Assembly: GCF_017581965.1 (NCBI RefSeq)
Contig: NZ_JAGEVF010000008.1
Span: 62,001 to 126,000, forward strand
Direction: 5' to 3'
Source: Winogradskyella pelagia
GTDB taxonomy: Bacteria; Bacteroidota; Bacteroidia; Flavobacteriales; Flavobacteriaceae
DNA: 64,000 nucleotides
Part shown: one piece after another, positions 44,684 to 54,363 of the stretch
How positions within the stretch are numbered: the stretch's first letter is position 1
How the letters are laid out: each line of letters opens with the position of its first letter
Translations under genes and position numbers: made by a program
Notes under the pieces: generated by a model
What the model saw: the letters and a program-made list of their open reading frames with translations, nothing else
Told to the model about the DNA's origin: nothing
The model's database searches: none

Positions 44684-45486
44684 AATCTAATACTTATGGG
44701 TTTCTGTACTATACTAGTACCATCGTTTTCCGAGTACATAAAATTTCCATCGGCATTTTTATAGATAATGGCAGATTTATCCTTAACGATAAAAATATCC
44801 CTCGACGAGGTGGCTAACAAGACCATGGTAACCTCTCCTTTGTCATTTAGTACTTCATAACCTAAAGTTATAGGCTTTAACTTTAAAAAAGAAGATTTTT
44901 CATTTTTGCCTTTTACTTCATTTGTAGTTTCCTCAATTCTAATTTCTGGACTTGCCTTTGAATCTGTTGCCTTAAAGGTTTCTGAGACATCTGCGGCAAT
45001 AGCAGAGACAGCGACATTATCTTCAACTTTCAATTCTTCTTTTGCTTTTGGTGAGTAGGTATAATTTAAATCTCTAATAGATTCAAAAGCTTCTCTAATG
45101 CCCTCTTCGTAAGCTTCCTTGTATTTCTTTTTCTTTGACTCCCCAATTTTGGAAAGCATGACGATTTCGCCATAACAGTCTTTAAGACTTATTTGAACCC
45201 TAGTTTTTAAAAACCCTCCTTTTACATCTTCAACATTAGCATATAGTGCTAAGCAGCGGTCTTTGAATAAGTCTTTTGGAAGCTCCTGCTCATCAAAATA
45301 CACCTCAAAACCCTCTTCTTTAAAAAGATATTTGGTAAGTGTATTAATCCGCCATGTATCCTTGCCTTTTGAAAAATCAAATTGAATAGGTACGATAATA
45401 TATTTGTAATTATTTATGCTCTTCTTCTGGGCAAAAGCAAAAACGAACATTAAACAAAACAGTATTACTAAGTGTATTTTCTTCAT
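44680..45486 (-). CDS. Secreted protein of unknown function
   Basis: A 268-residue protein with a clear signal peptide (M-K-K-I-H-L-V-I-L-F-C-L-M-F-V-F-A-F-A, cleavage near residue 19). The mature part starts with a Y-I-I-V-P-I-Q-F-D-F segment and has a central Lys/Glu-rich region (about 120-200) and a short C-terminal beta-rich module with K-N-A-D-G-N-F-M-Y-S. I do not recognise a family. It is tightly linked (one-base overlap) to the YjjG-type phosphatase. A periplasmic or surface role is inferred from the signal peptide only. Confidence 0.6.
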   Translation of the reverse strand: MKKIHLVILFCLMFVFAFAQKKSINNYKYIIVPIQFDFSKGKDTWRINTLTKYLFKEEGFEVYFDEQELPKDLFKDRCLALYANVEDVKGGFLKTRVQISLKDCYGEIVMLSKIGESKKKKYKEAYEEGIREAFESIRDLNYTYSPKAKEELKVEDNVAVSAIAADVSETFKATDSKASPEIRIEETTNEVKGKNEKSSFLKLKPITLGYEVLNDKGEVTMVLLATSSRDIFIVKDKSAIIYKNADGNFMYSENDGTSIVQKPISIRF

Positions 45487-46172
45487 TAGAGATAGTTTTT
45501 TAATTCTATTAACTGATTAATTTTTTTAACATTAGCACTAGAATAATGATTATGGCTACAAAATAGGATTCCTTCTATACCAACCTTATTAGCGCCTTCA
45601 ATATCTGCCTCTAGGCTATCGCCTATCATAATACTTTCTTCTGCCTCAGCTTTGGCCTGATGTAGGGCAAAGTTAAATATCTTTGGATTAGGCTTTTTTA
45701 CGCCAACCATTTCAGAATTTGTTACAGTATTAAAGTATTGCCTAATTTCGGCGTTTTGTAATTTACGTTCTTGCGCTTCTTCAAAACCATTGGTTATGAT
45801 ATGCAATTCGTATTTATCAAAAAGGTAATTAAGCACTTCACGAGTTCCTTCAAATAGATGATTAAAAGTGGTTAAATAATCTATATAAGACACTGAGAGT
45901 TTGTTAATCATCTCATCTTCCACTTTAACATTTATGGTGTCGAAGGCTTCCCTAAGCCTTCCATATCTCAAATCTGCCTTTGACACACGTTCTTCCCGGT
46001 ATAGTTTCCAATAATTAAGATTAATGGGCTCATAGACTTGTATAAAAGTATTGAGTTCAACGGGTAAACCATGCAAATTGAAAATTCTTTCAAATGTTAA
46101 CCGTGAATTTTTATCGAAATCCCAAAGCGTATGGTCTAAGTCAAAAAATATATGTTTAATTCCGTTTGTCAT
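45486..46172 (-). CDS. YjjG-family HAD phosphatase (noncanonical pyrimidine nucleotidase)
   Basis: A 228-residue HAD hydrolase. The nucleophile motif D-L-D-H-T-L-W (Asp11, Asp13) is the YjjG form, followed by the cap domain, motif II I-I-T-N-G-F, the Lys of V-G-V-K-K-P-N-P-K and the motif III I-G-D-S-L-E-A-D-I. YjjG dephosphorylates abnormal pyrimidine nucleotides for housecleaning. It overlaps both neighbours by one to four bases. Confidence 0.88.
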   Translation of the reverse strand: MTNGIKHIFFDLDHTLWDFDKNSRLTFERIFNLHGLPVELNTFIQVYEPINLNYWKLYREERVSKADLRYGRLREAFDTINVKVEDEMINKLSVSYIDYLTTFNHLFEGTREVLNYLFDKYELHIITNGFEEAQERKLQNAEIRQYFNTVTNSEMVGVKKPNPKIFNFALHQAKAEAEESIMIGDSLEADIEGANKVGIEGILFCSHNHYSSANVKKINQLIELKNYL

Positions 46173-47464
46173 TCAACAGATTCCAATATTGTAGTAAATA
46201 ATGCCTTGAAGCCTTCCCAGCGTTCCATATCGCTAAAAGAATAATTATGAAATATTGGAACAAAAGTACCATTAACTGCTTTAACTTCTTGCATGAGTTT
46301 CAAAAGATGTTCAGATTTATCTAATTGTGATTTGTACTTCAACAAACCAAAATCTAACATATGATAGGGATTGATTTTTAGAGGTGTCTGCACTTCATAA
46401 TCTAAATCATAAAACTGAAATGGCGTACAAGTTCCTGCTCTAAATCCTAATGTGTCCACATAGCCCATTGAGTAGTCATTAAATATATCGAGTTCAATAA
46501 GGTTTCTATAAGAAATGGGTAAATTAAGTTTTGAAAATGAATTTCTAACGGCTTTGAGTTCAGTATTAATTATAGCCTCCATTTTCAGTTTCTCTTTCTT
46601 TAATAAGGCTACATTATCCAATGAAAAGTAAGAAGCCTTAAGTCCCACATCACAGTAGTCTGCAACAGACTTTATTAAAGAAACAAACTCTTTTTTACTA
46701 CTATTAATATTTTTATCATAAGTTGAATAATCCCCAATTAAGAATAATACTAGAAACTTAAAACTGTGTTGTTTTTGTTTTGTGATTATCCATTTAAAGG
46801 TGTCATAAGGATCGCGCTTAAAACCCATTAAGACCGAGTAGCGCTGATACATTTGTTTTAGTCTAAACCTCACAATATCATTTAAAGTACCACCAATTGT
46901 TCTCAATAATCCTTTTTGCCTAAAATAATAGGCCATTGGTACATCAATCACTGGCTTTACTCTATACGCTCTATCAGGGAATTTAAACTGCGGAAATCTC
47001 GTTTTTAATAAAGCTTTAAGCTTGTAGGCCCAAATATCTACAACGGGCTGATTTAAAAATCGGTTCTTGTAGGCTAAACTTTCTTGCGCCGTAAATCTGC
47101 CAAACTCATCTTTAACATGAGGGAGATATTCTTCATACCTACTAAGTAAATAAAAAGATGCTGCAAAAATATCAAAAGGGAGGTCGCTACGTTCTCCAGT
47201 TGAAAAGAAGGCCTTAGTTTCTTCCCAAGGCTGTACCTTTATATCAATATCTGAGAGACCTTGTTCAAACAAAAGGCTGTGACTTCTCACAAACAACTCA
47301 CTCGATAAGGGTTGTTTGGTGTAAGACATTTTTAGGTTGTCGTGCGCTATAAAATCCTCTATTTTAGAGGTAAAACCCACCTCAAGGCCTAAAATCCTTT
47401 TGCATAAGTGCTTAAAGGTAAATCTTAAACGCGGTGTAATTTTGTGGGTGTAGACTAAAAGCAT
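46169..47464 (-). CDS. Polysaccharide deacetylase family protein
   Basis: A 431-residue protein matching the flavobacterial polysaccharide-deacetylase-like family: N-terminal M-L-L-V-Y-T-H-K-I-T-P-R-L, the P-F-D-I-F-A-A-S-F-Y-L-L-S-R-Y-E-E-Y segment (about 102-119), and a C-terminal half with F-R-A-G-T and P-I-F-H-N-Y-S-F-S. The start is set at the ATG at 47464; the frame opens to a TTG four codons earlier, which I discount. A N-terminal signal is absent. The canonical D-D-xxH metal site is not obvious, so enzymatic activity is uncertain. Confidence 0.75.
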   Translation of the reverse strand: MLLVYTHKITPRLRFTFKHLCKRILGLEVGFTSKIEDFIAHDNLKMSYTKQPLSSELFVRSHSLLFEQGLSDIDIKVQPWEETKAFFSTGERSDLPFDIFAASFYLLSRYEEYLPHVKDEFGRFTAQESLAYKNRFLNQPVVDIWAYKLKALLKTRFPQFKFPDRAYRVKPVIDVPMAYYFRQKGLLRTIGGTLNDIVRFRLKQMYQRYSVLMGFKRDPYDTFKWIITKQKQHSFKFLVLFLIGDYSTYDKNINSSKKEFVSLIKSVADYCDVGLKASYFSLDNVALLKKEKLKMEAIINTELKAVRNSFSKLNLPISYRNLIELDIFNDYSMGYVDTLGFRAGTCTPFQFYDLDYEVQTPLKINPYHMLDFGLLKYKSQLDKSEHLLKLMQEVKAVNGTFVPIFHNYSFSDMERWEGFKALFTTILESVE

Positions 47465-47560
47465 AACGAACTTCAAATTCCAAAAACTAAAAATAACAAA
47501 TTCCCAAGTGTTAATTGAGTCATTTAGAGTTTTGATTTTATTATTTGGAAACTAGTATCT

Positions 47561-48259
47561 CTAGAGAATACCGTCATCTGCAAAACTTAAATATGCCTTC
47601 TCGGTAATGATAAGATGGTCTAGAACTTTAATATCTAGACTTATAGCCGCAGTTTTTAATTTTTGGGTAATCGCTTTATCGGCGTTACTGGGTTTCAAGG
47701 TCCCTGAGGGATGGTTATGACAAAGAATTAGTGCGGTTGCACCTACCTCTAGCGCTTTTTTAAGGACCAAACGAACATCTACCAAAGTCCCTGTGATACC
47801 ACCCTTACTTAACTGATTTTTAGCAATTACCTTATTAGAATTATTAAGATACAATATCCAGAATTCTTCATGTGGTAACTCTCCTAGTATTGGGAGCATT
47901 AGGTCATAAACGGATTGACTCGATTCAATTTTATCTACAACTCTAGAATCTGCAAGCCTGCGCCTTCGGCCAAGCTCAAGAGAAGCAGCAATAGTTATGG
48001 CTTTGGCTTCTCCAATACCTTTAAATTCCATTAGCTGTTTAATGGATAGCTTTCCCAGAGCATTGAGATTATTTTCAACACTTGCTAAAATACGCTTGCT
48101 CAAATCTACAGCACTCTCATTCTTGCTTCCAGAACCTATTAAAATGGCAACAAGTTCTGCATCGCTCAAAACGGCCCTTCCCTTATCTCTAAGTTTTTCC
48201 CTGGGTTGATCGTCTTGAGACCAATTTTTAATTGAAAATGAAGTGGGTCTATCTGACAT
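47561..48259 (-). CDS. radC: RadC family JAB-domain protein
   Basis: A 232-residue RadC-like protein. A helix-hairpin-helix region (about 65-90, F-K-G-I-G-E-A-K-A) precedes the JAMM metalloprotease-like domain with C-H-N-H-P-S-G-x4-S-x2-D (His181, His183, Ser185, Asp194). Despite the DNA-repair name, the function of RadC is not established. The -7-like TATATTTA lies four bases before its ATG. Confidence 0.9.
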   Translation of the reverse strand: MSDRPTSFSIKNWSQDDQPREKLRDKGRAVLSDAELVAILIGSGSKNESAVDLSKRILASVENNLNALGKLSIKQLMEFKGIGEAKAITIAASLELGRRRRLADSRVVDKIESSQSVYDLMLPILGELPHEEFWILYLNNSNKVIAKNQLSKGGITGTLVDVRLVLKKALEVGATALILCHNHPSGTLKPSNADKAITQKLKTAAISLDIKVLDHLIITEKAYLSFADDGIL

Positions 48260-48318
48260 GGTCTAAATATAAAAATTGTAAATTTAAAGCACTAATCAAT
48301 TTGGTAAAATCAAATACT

Positions 48319-48762
48319 ATGAAATCATTCTTTGGCGATGGCGTGTATGAAGAAATTTCGTCACGGCTAAATAAGTTAGACAGCAATTCAAAACCAGTAT
48401 GGGGTAAGATGAATTCTGCACAAATGCTTCATCACTGCCAGATGCCCTTAAATATTATTTTAGGAAAAGAAGACTATGGCGTAAAACCAAATTGGTTGAT
48501 TAATCTATTGTTCAAAAAATCCATGTATAGTGACAAACCATGGCGCAAAAATTTGCCAACAGCGCCTGGATTTAAAATTACTGAAGATAAAGACTTTGAG
48601 ACCGAATTAAATGAAATCAAGAACTTACTGAAAGAGTTAAATTCAATTCGCGACCGCAAAAAATGGAAACCGCATCCAGCTTTTGGAAAATTATCAAAAG
48701 ACCAATGGGGTAAAATGCAATACAAACATTTAGACCACCACTTAAAGCAATTTGGCGTCTAA
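48319..48762 (+). CDS. DUF1569 family protein
   Basis: A 147-residue DinB-like four-helix protein: W-G-K-M-N-S-A-Q-M-L-H-H-C-Q near the N-terminus and L-D-H-H-L-K-Q-F at the end. These His positions form a probable metal site. I use the ATG at 48319 (MKSFFGDGVYEEI); the frame opens to 48232 but the first 29 residues overlap the radC promoter region. Its stop is adjacent to the PaiB gene start. Confidence 0.75.
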   Translation: MKSFFGDGVYEEISSRLNKLDSNSKPVWGKMNSAQMLHHCQMPLNIILGKEDYGVKPNWLINLLFKKSMYSDKPWRKNLPTAPGFKITEDKDFETELNEIKNLLKELNSIRDRKKWKPHPAFGKLSKDQWGKMQYKHLDHHLKQFGV

Positions 48763-49355
48763 TGAATTATCCACCAAAACATCATCAAGACGATAACGTA
48801 TTACATCTAATTGATGTCATTAAAACCTATCCATTAGCTACTTTAATTTCTGTAAACCAAAATAAACCATTCATTACGCACTTACCGCTAGTCTATGAAA
48901 ACGGTAAACTTATTGGCCATATTGACATCTATAATCCGCAAGCGCCGCTTCTAAAAGATAATAGAGAGGTTTCCATTATTTTTTCTGGACCAGAATGTTA
49001 TATTTCTCCCAGTATATATAAAACCACGCAGCTTCCAACTTGGAACTACATAAAAGTACATATCCAAGGTACAGTTAAAGCCATTGAGAGTAAGTTAGCC
49101 CTAAAACAGTCGCTAATAACCATGACGGAATTTTTAGAAGCGCCGGACCATAAATATACACTAGAACCAGATAACCCAAGATTGGACAGAAACCTAAATT
49201 ACATTGAAATGTTTGAGATTACTATTACTAAATGGGAAGGAAAATTCAAGCTGTCACAAGACAAAAAACCCAGTGACACCAAAGCTGCAAGAGAAGAATT
49301 AATTAGAACTAATCAAGAGAGTATTCGAAATTTTTTAGATAAAGTATTTCAATAA
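48762..49355 (+). CDS. FMN-binding protein, PaiB-like
   Basis: A 197-residue protein of the PaiB family (FMN-binding split barrel): T-L-I-S-V-N-Q-N-K-P-F-I-T-H-L-P-L, G-H-I-D-I-Y-N-P-Q and the S-P-S-I-Y-K-T-T-Q-L-P-T-W-N-Y segment that binds flavin phosphate. In Bacillus PaiB is a negative regulator of sporulation and proteases; here the cellular role is unknown. One-base overlap with the DUF1569 stop. Confidence 0.85.
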   Translation: MNYPPKHHQDDNVLHLIDVIKTYPLATLISVNQNKPFITHLPLVYENGKLIGHIDIYNPQAPLLKDNREVSIIFSGPECYISPSIYKTTQLPTWNYIKVHIQGTVKAIESKLALKQSLITMTEFLEAPDHKYTLEPDNPRLDRNLNYIEMFEITITKWEGKFKLSQDKKPSDTKAAREELIRTNQESIRNFLDKVFQ

Positions 49356-49410
49356 ATCAGGCCTTAAATTTTGACCAAGAATAAGACATTAATTTAAAAC
49401 CAATAACTCT

Positions 49411-50301
49411 ATGAAAAGCATTAAAAAAGAAGATATAGACCAAGAAGTTTTTGACCTTTATGATGACTATGCCCATAATAAATTAAATAGAAGACAGTTT
49501 GTTGAAAAACTATCTCTTTATGCTGTTGGAGGTTTAACGCTCCCTTCACTATTAAGCTTCATATCTCCAAATTATTTAGATACCCTATTGGTGAAGCCAG
49601 ATGATCCAACTTTAGATTCTGACTACATCATTTATGATTCTCCAAAAGGAGGTGGTGAAATAAAAGGACTTTTATCCAAACCAAAAAAACTTAACAAAAA
49701 ACTACCAGGCATTGTTGTTGTGCACGAAAATAGAGGTCTAAATCCATATATAGAAGATGTAGGAAGGCGTGCTGCAAAAGAAGGTTTTGTTTCATTGGCA
49801 CCTGATGCTCTTACACCTTTAGGGGGCTATCCAGGAAATGATGATGATGGTAGAGCCATGCAAAAAAAACGTGATAGAAATAAAATGCTAGAGGACTTTA
49901 TTGCCGCTTACAACTATTTAAAAACCCATAAAAACTGTAATGGCAGCGTTGGCGTGGTTGGTTTCTGTTTTGGAGGTTGGATTTCTAATATGATGGCTGT
50001 TAGACTACCAGATTTAGATGCTGCTGTTCCGTATTATGGACGACAACCAGAAGCCGAAGATGCTGTTAAAATACAAGCTCCATTACTTCTACAATATGGA
50101 GAGTTAGATAAACGCGTTAATGCAGGCTGGCCAGACTTTGAAAAAGTATTAAAAGAAAATGAGATAGAATATGAGGCCTACATTTATCCAGGAGTAAATC
50201 ATGGATTTCACAATAACACAACTCCTAGATACGATAAGGAAGCGGCAAATTTATCTTGGGAACGTACTATTTCGTTTTTTAGAAAGCACTTAAAAGCCTA
50301 A
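49411..50301 (+). CDS. Dienelactone hydrolase family protein, Tat-exported
   Basis: A 296-residue alpha/beta hydrolase. The N-terminus (about 1-55) carries a twin-arginine-like signal N-R-R-Q-F-V-E-K followed by a hydrophobic stretch, so it is probably exported. The catalytic triad is Cys186 in V-G-F-C-F-G-G, an Asp in G-E-L-D-K-R and the C-terminal His in N-H-G-F-H. Enzymes of this family open lactone rings. Positioned ahead of an MFS transporter gene, with 25 bases between. Confidence 0.85.
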   Translation: MKSIKKEDIDQEVFDLYDDYAHNKLNRRQFVEKLSLYAVGGLTLPSLLSFISPNYLDTLLVKPDDPTLDSDYIIYDSPKGGGEIKGLLSKPKKLNKKLPGIVVVHENRGLNPYIEDVGRRAAKEGFVSLAPDALTPLGGYPGNDDDGRAMQKKRDRNKMLEDFIAAYNYLKTHKNCNGSVGVVGFCFGGWISNMMAVRLPDLDAAVPYYGRQPEAEDAVKIQAPLLLQYGELDKRVNAGWPDFEKVLKENEIEYEAYIYPGVNHGFHNNTTPRYDKEAANLSWERTISFFRKHLKA

Positions 50302-50326
50302 ACAGCCTGTTGTTAGGCTTACATAA

Positions 50327-51493
50327 ATGAACAGAAAGGGCATAATTCTCACCATCATAGTATTAGCACAATTTTGCTGTACATCATTATGGTTTGCCAG
50401 CAATGGTGTTATGTCAGACCTTTTACTGAACTTTAATCTAGATGCTAATGCACTTGGCTATTTAACCTCAGCCGTACAATTTGGCTTTATTTTGGGGACT
50501 CTCAGCTTTGCTATTCTAACTATTGCAGACCGTTTTGCTCCTTCAAAAGTATTTGTTATCTGTGCTTTACTTGGCGCACTATTTAATACCTTATTAATAA
50601 GGCCAAACAACAACCTTTTGTTATTAATCCTATTTCGATTTCTAACTGGGTTTTGTCTCGCAGGGATTTATCCAGTAGGAATGAAAATTGCCTCCGATTA
50701 TTTTGATAAGGGACTTGGGATATCGTTATCTTTTTTGGTTGGAGCTTTAGTTCTTGGAACTGCATTTCCTCATATATTGAGTGAAATATTACCTCAGGCG
50801 AATTGGGAACACGTTATTACTGCAACATCAATAATTGCTGTTTTTGGAGGTTTTTCAATGGTTATCTTAGTTCCGAATGGTCCCTATAGAATAGCAGCAA
50901 AACGATTTGACACTAATGCTTTTTCTAAGGTTTTTAATAACCGACCCTTTCGCGCAGCTGCTTTGGGATATTTTGGACATATGTGGGAGCTTTACGCATT
51001 TTGGACGTTTGTACCTCTAATGTTGGAGTTTTATAACGCAATCCATACCAATTCTAATTTAGTTGTTTCTTTATGGTCTTTTCTAATTATTGGTATAGGG
51101 GGACTTGCTTGCGTCATTGGTGGTTATATTTCAAGGAAAATAGGCGCAAAACAAACGGCTTTTATTTTTCTATTGCTCTCCTGTATTTGTTGTTTGCTTT
51201 CACCATTAATCTTCAGCATTTCAAATCCTATTCTTTTTTTACTGTTTCTATTATTTTGGGGCTGTGTTGTCATCGCGGACTCACCTCTTTTTTCAACCCT
51301 AGTGGCTCAAAATGCAGAAAAAAAATCTAAAGGCACAGCGCTTACCATTGTTAATTGTATTGGCTTTTCAATAACCATAGTTAGTATAATGATTATCAAT
51401 AGTTTGATTGGTAACTGGAACACTCAGTTTTTGTTTATAATCTTGGCAGTTGGACCCGTTTTAGGCTTAATAGGATTAAGACATAACACCTAA
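50327..51493 (+). CDS. MFS transporter
   Basis: A 388-residue transporter with about twelve hydrophobic helices. After helix 2 there is a I-A-D-R-F-A-P-S loop in the position of the MFS motif A, and after helix 4 F-R-F-L-T-G-F-C-L-A-G-I-Y-P-V-G. It is probably cotranscribed with the preceding hydrolase gene, hinting at uptake or export of a related compound. The substrate is unknown. Confidence 0.85.
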   Translation: MNRKGIILTIIVLAQFCCTSLWFASNGVMSDLLLNFNLDANALGYLTSAVQFGFILGTLSFAILTIADRFAPSKVFVICALLGALFNTLLIRPNNNLLLLILFRFLTGFCLAGIYPVGMKIASDYFDKGLGISLSFLVGALVLGTAFPHILSEILPQANWEHVITATSIIAVFGGFSMVILVPNGPYRIAAKRFDTNAFSKVFNNRPFRAAALGYFGHMWELYAFWTFVPLMLEFYNAIHTNSNLVVSLWSFLIIGIGGLACVIGGYISRKIGAKQTAFIFLLLSCICCLLSPLIFSISNPILFLLFLLFWGCVVIADSPLFSTLVAQNAEKKSKGTALTIVNCIGFSITIVSIMIINSLIGNWNTQFLFIILAVGPVLGLIGLRHNT

Positions 51494-51529
51494 TAAAAAA
51501 GGTATTTAAATTTTAGGCACTTTTAAAAA

Positions 51530-52882
51530 TTAGAACAATTTTGTAACCTCATTAAAATCCAAACCTCCATAATTACCAGAGCTCATTAACAATAACGCCG
51601 TATTTTCAAAGTCTTGAGAAAATAGAAAATCCTTAAATTCTTCTGGATTGGTATAAATAATTAAATCGTCTCGTTGAAATGCTTCCGCTATTTGCTGCTC
51701 ACTTACTTCTTTAAGTTTTTTAATCTCAACGGCATGGGGGGAATAAAACACAACAGCTGTATCCGCCTCATCCAATGAGCCTTTATATTCTTTCAAAAAT
51801 TCGGCATTTAAACTACTGTAGGTATGTAGTTCTAGACAGGCTACCAATTCTCTATTTTTATATTGTTCTTTAACAGCTCTTGTAGTAGCATCAACTTTAC
51901 TTGGTGAATGTGCAAAATCTTTAAATGCGACACTCGTACCATTTTCTGCAATTTTCTCCAATCGCTTGCTCGCTCCTTTAAAGGTAGATATAGCCTCATA
52001 GAAATCGTCTTCATCGATTCCCATATGTTGGCATATCCACTTTGCACCAGATAGATTATTTAAATTATGCTTACCAAAAATCTCAACAGGCATTGGACCA
52101 TCAGGAGTTTCTAACAATGTTTGTCCGTCCTCTACCGTATAGTCGGGAGTGTTATACGGAATCTTTCTAATTTGATTTTCAGAGGCTTCAACAACTCGTT
52201 TGACTTCAAGATCTTCTTCGTTGTAATTAATACTTCCTCCCCTTACAATAGAATCGATAAAAATGCCGAATTGCTTCAGGTAATTTTCATAGGTAGGAAA
52301 TACATTGATATGATCCCATGCTATTCCACTTAGTAAGGCAATATTGGGTTTGTATAAATGGAATTTTGGACGTCTATCTATGGGCGAGCTTAGATATTCA
52401 TCGCCTTCTAAAACTATAAAATCATTGTCTTCGGTCAGCTTTACCATAACATCAAAACCCTCTAATTGGGCACCAACCATAAAGTCTACATCTCTATCAT
52501 GATAATGCATCACATGGAGAATCATTGATGTAATTGTTGTTTTGCCATGACTTCCTCCAATGACAACTCTGGTTTTATTCCTTGATTGCTCAAATAAAAA
52601 TTCTGGATAACTGTAAATTTTAATACCTAATTCTTGAGCCTTTAGTAACTCAGGGTTATCAGCTTTAGCGTGCATTCCTAAAACAACAGCATCTAATTGC
52701 GTTGTGATTTTTTCTGGAAACCACCCAAAGGTTTCTGGTAGTAAACCTTGTGCTTCTAATCTAGATTTTGAGGGTTCAAAAATAGTATCGTCACTCCCTG
52801 TAACTCGATAACCTTTATGATGAAGTGCTAAAGCCAAGTTGTGCATGGCAGCTCCTCCAATTGCAATAAAATGTACATTCAT
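51530..52882 (-). CDS. mpl: UDP-N-acetylmuramate:L-alanyl-gamma-D-glutamyl-meso-diaminopimelate ligase
   Basis: A 450-residue Mur-ligase enzyme that recycles the cell-wall tripeptide by attaching it to UDP-MurNAc. N-terminal H-F-I-A-I-G-G-A-A-M-H-N, the ATP-binding G-G-S-H-G-K-T-T (109-116), H-N-L-N-N in the central region and a C-terminal F-S-P-H-A-V region are present. The M-H (rather than GMS) in the N-terminal loop favours Mpl over MurC. A near-consensus GATATTTG lies four bases before the ATG. Confidence 0.9.
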   Translation of the reverse strand: MNVHFIAIGGAAMHNLALALHHKGYRVTGSDDTIFEPSKSRLEAQGLLPETFGWFPEKITTQLDAVVLGMHAKADNPELLKAQELGIKIYSYPEFLFEQSRNKTRVVIGGSHGKTTITSMILHVMHYHDRDVDFMVGAQLEGFDVMVKLTEDNDFIVLEGDEYLSSPIDRRPKFHLYKPNIALLSGIAWDHINVFPTYENYLKQFGIFIDSIVRGGSINYNEEDLEVKRVVEASENQIRKIPYNTPDYTVEDGQTLLETPDGPMPVEIFGKHNLNNLSGAKWICQHMGIDEDDFYEAISTFKGASKRLEKIAENGTSVAFKDFAHSPSKVDATTRAVKEQYKNRELVACLELHTYSSLNAEFLKEYKGSLDEADTAVVFYSPHAVEIKKLKEVSEQQIAEAFQRDDLIIYTNPEEFKDFLFSQDFENTALLLMSSGNYGGLDFNEVTKLF

Positions 52883-52958
52883 ATAGCAAATATCAAGTTA
52901 GATCTATCAAATTCCAAATGAATGAATTATAAGTTTTCACCAATTGATGCAAAAGGGT

Positions 52959-54362
52959 CTATAAATCTGGATTTATTGCTAAGCTATTAAATAGTTTAGC
53001 CTTGGTTTTGAAGAATTTGTTTTCAATATCAATACCTTTCAACCGGCTCTCAATGAGTTTCGCTTCACGAGAATTCACTAAAAATAAAGAACTCTCGCCC
53101 AGTCTAAACTTTCGCTCCTCTGCTTTTAATAGCTCGGCAGAATCATCTATAATTTGTAATGTGATTTCGTTCTGATCTACATAAGAATCTAACTCTTGCT
53201 TTAAGGCTTCAATCTTATTCGTTAAATTAATTCGCGTTGAATTTATCTCAAATTCTGTATCCTGAAGTTTTAGTTTTGCCAATTTCAAATCTCCGCGCTC
53301 TTTTCTGAGAAACAGAGGGAAACTAATATTAACGCCACCTTTATATTCTGCAGTATTAAAAGATCTAGCAACATCAGGCACTTCGGTTAAAAAATTATAC
53401 TCTACGTCAAAACGCGGCAACAAACGATTAGCACTCAACCGCCTATCTACATCAAGGCTTTGAAGTTTAAAATCTAAAGATACCATCTTAGGATGCTCTT
53501 CGATAATGACCTCTTCTTCCCTTAATTGGTTGACATTAAATACGGCATCAACTATAGGCTCTGTATTTACATCTGGAATAACATCAGGCTGTAACTCAAC
53601 TGGGATGTTATTCTCTAGCCATAAAAATGTTGATAGCGCCAGAGTGGCATTAATCAGCTTCACTTTGGCCTGTTCTAAGCTTAAGCGTCTATTATTAAGT
53701 GCTATGCGTGCTTCAACGATTTCAATTCGTGCATTTTGCCCTACTTCTTCTCCGCGCTCTATACCTCTTAACCGAAACTGCGCATTGACTAAAAAGTTCT
53801 CAAATAACTTAAATTCGTTGTAGACCTTTAACCACTCAAAATAAACCAAAGAAGCTTCAAAAAGGATATTGTTTACAAAAATATCTCTGTCTGCCCTAGC
53901 CTGCTCTCTAAAAAGGCGTGCTTGTTTTAATGAAGCCATGCGGTCATTAATTAATAAATCACGACCTATAGGCACGGAAAAACCAGCACTATATAGACCA
54001 TCATCTGGCACAAAAGCCTCTGGATTTAGAAAATCTCCACTATTCTCTTCAAAAGCAGCCTTTAATTCTATACCAAACCAGGTTGGTATCTTAAATGTTC
54101 CGTTAAGTTGATCCCAGTACTCAGTCCCTTTGAACTTCTTTCTATCGTAATCTACTTCAATCTTTGGATCAAACGCACCTCGAGATTTCATGAGCTTAGC
54201 CTGACTTTCGTCAATGACCAACTCTGCTTGCTTCACAATGGGATGGAATTTTTTTACATAACCCAAATACTCATCAAATCGCAGCACATTATCTAAGCTG
54301 TCCAATTGTGCATAAGATGAAAAACTTAAGGTTAAAAGAACTATTGATAATAGACCTTTCAT
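52959..54362 (-). CDS. TolC-family outer membrane channel
   Basis: A 467-residue protein with a signal peptide (M-K-G-L-L-S-I-V-L-L-T-L-S-F-S-S-Y-A) and long helices with two coiled-coil halves, typical of TolC/outer-membrane efflux proteins. The start is set at the ATG complementary to 54360-54362, which follows the HlyD stop by one base; an earlier open frame is rejected because it overlaps hlyD. It should form the outer-membrane duct for the adjacent ABC/HlyD pair. Confidence 0.88.
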   Translation of the reverse strand: MKGLLSIVLLTLSFSSYAQLDSLDNVLRFDEYLGYVKKFHPIVKQAELVIDESQAKLMKSRGAFDPKIEVDYDRKKFKGTEYWDQLNGTFKIPTWFGIELKAAFEENSGDFLNPEAFVPDDGLYSAGFSVPIGRDLLINDRMASLKQARLFREQARADRDIFVNNILFEASLVYFEWLKVYNEFKLFENFLVNAQFRLRGIERGEEVGQNARIEIVEARIALNNRRLSLEQAKVKLINATLALSTFLWLENNIPVELQPDVIPDVNTEPIVDAVFNVNQLREEEVIIEEHPKMVSLDFKLQSLDVDRRLSANRLLPRFDVEYNFLTEVPDVARSFNTAEYKGGVNISFPLFLRKERGDLKLAKLKLQDTEFEINSTRINLTNKIEALKQELDSYVDQNEITLQIIDDSAELLKAEERKFRLGESSLFLVNSREAKLIESRLKGIDIENKFFKTKAKLFNSLAINPDL

Positions 54363-54363
54363 G

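Noticed and set aside
47465-47476. TTG start for the polysaccharide deacetylase
   Set aside because: A good ATG lies four codons downstream and gives the usual family N-terminus.
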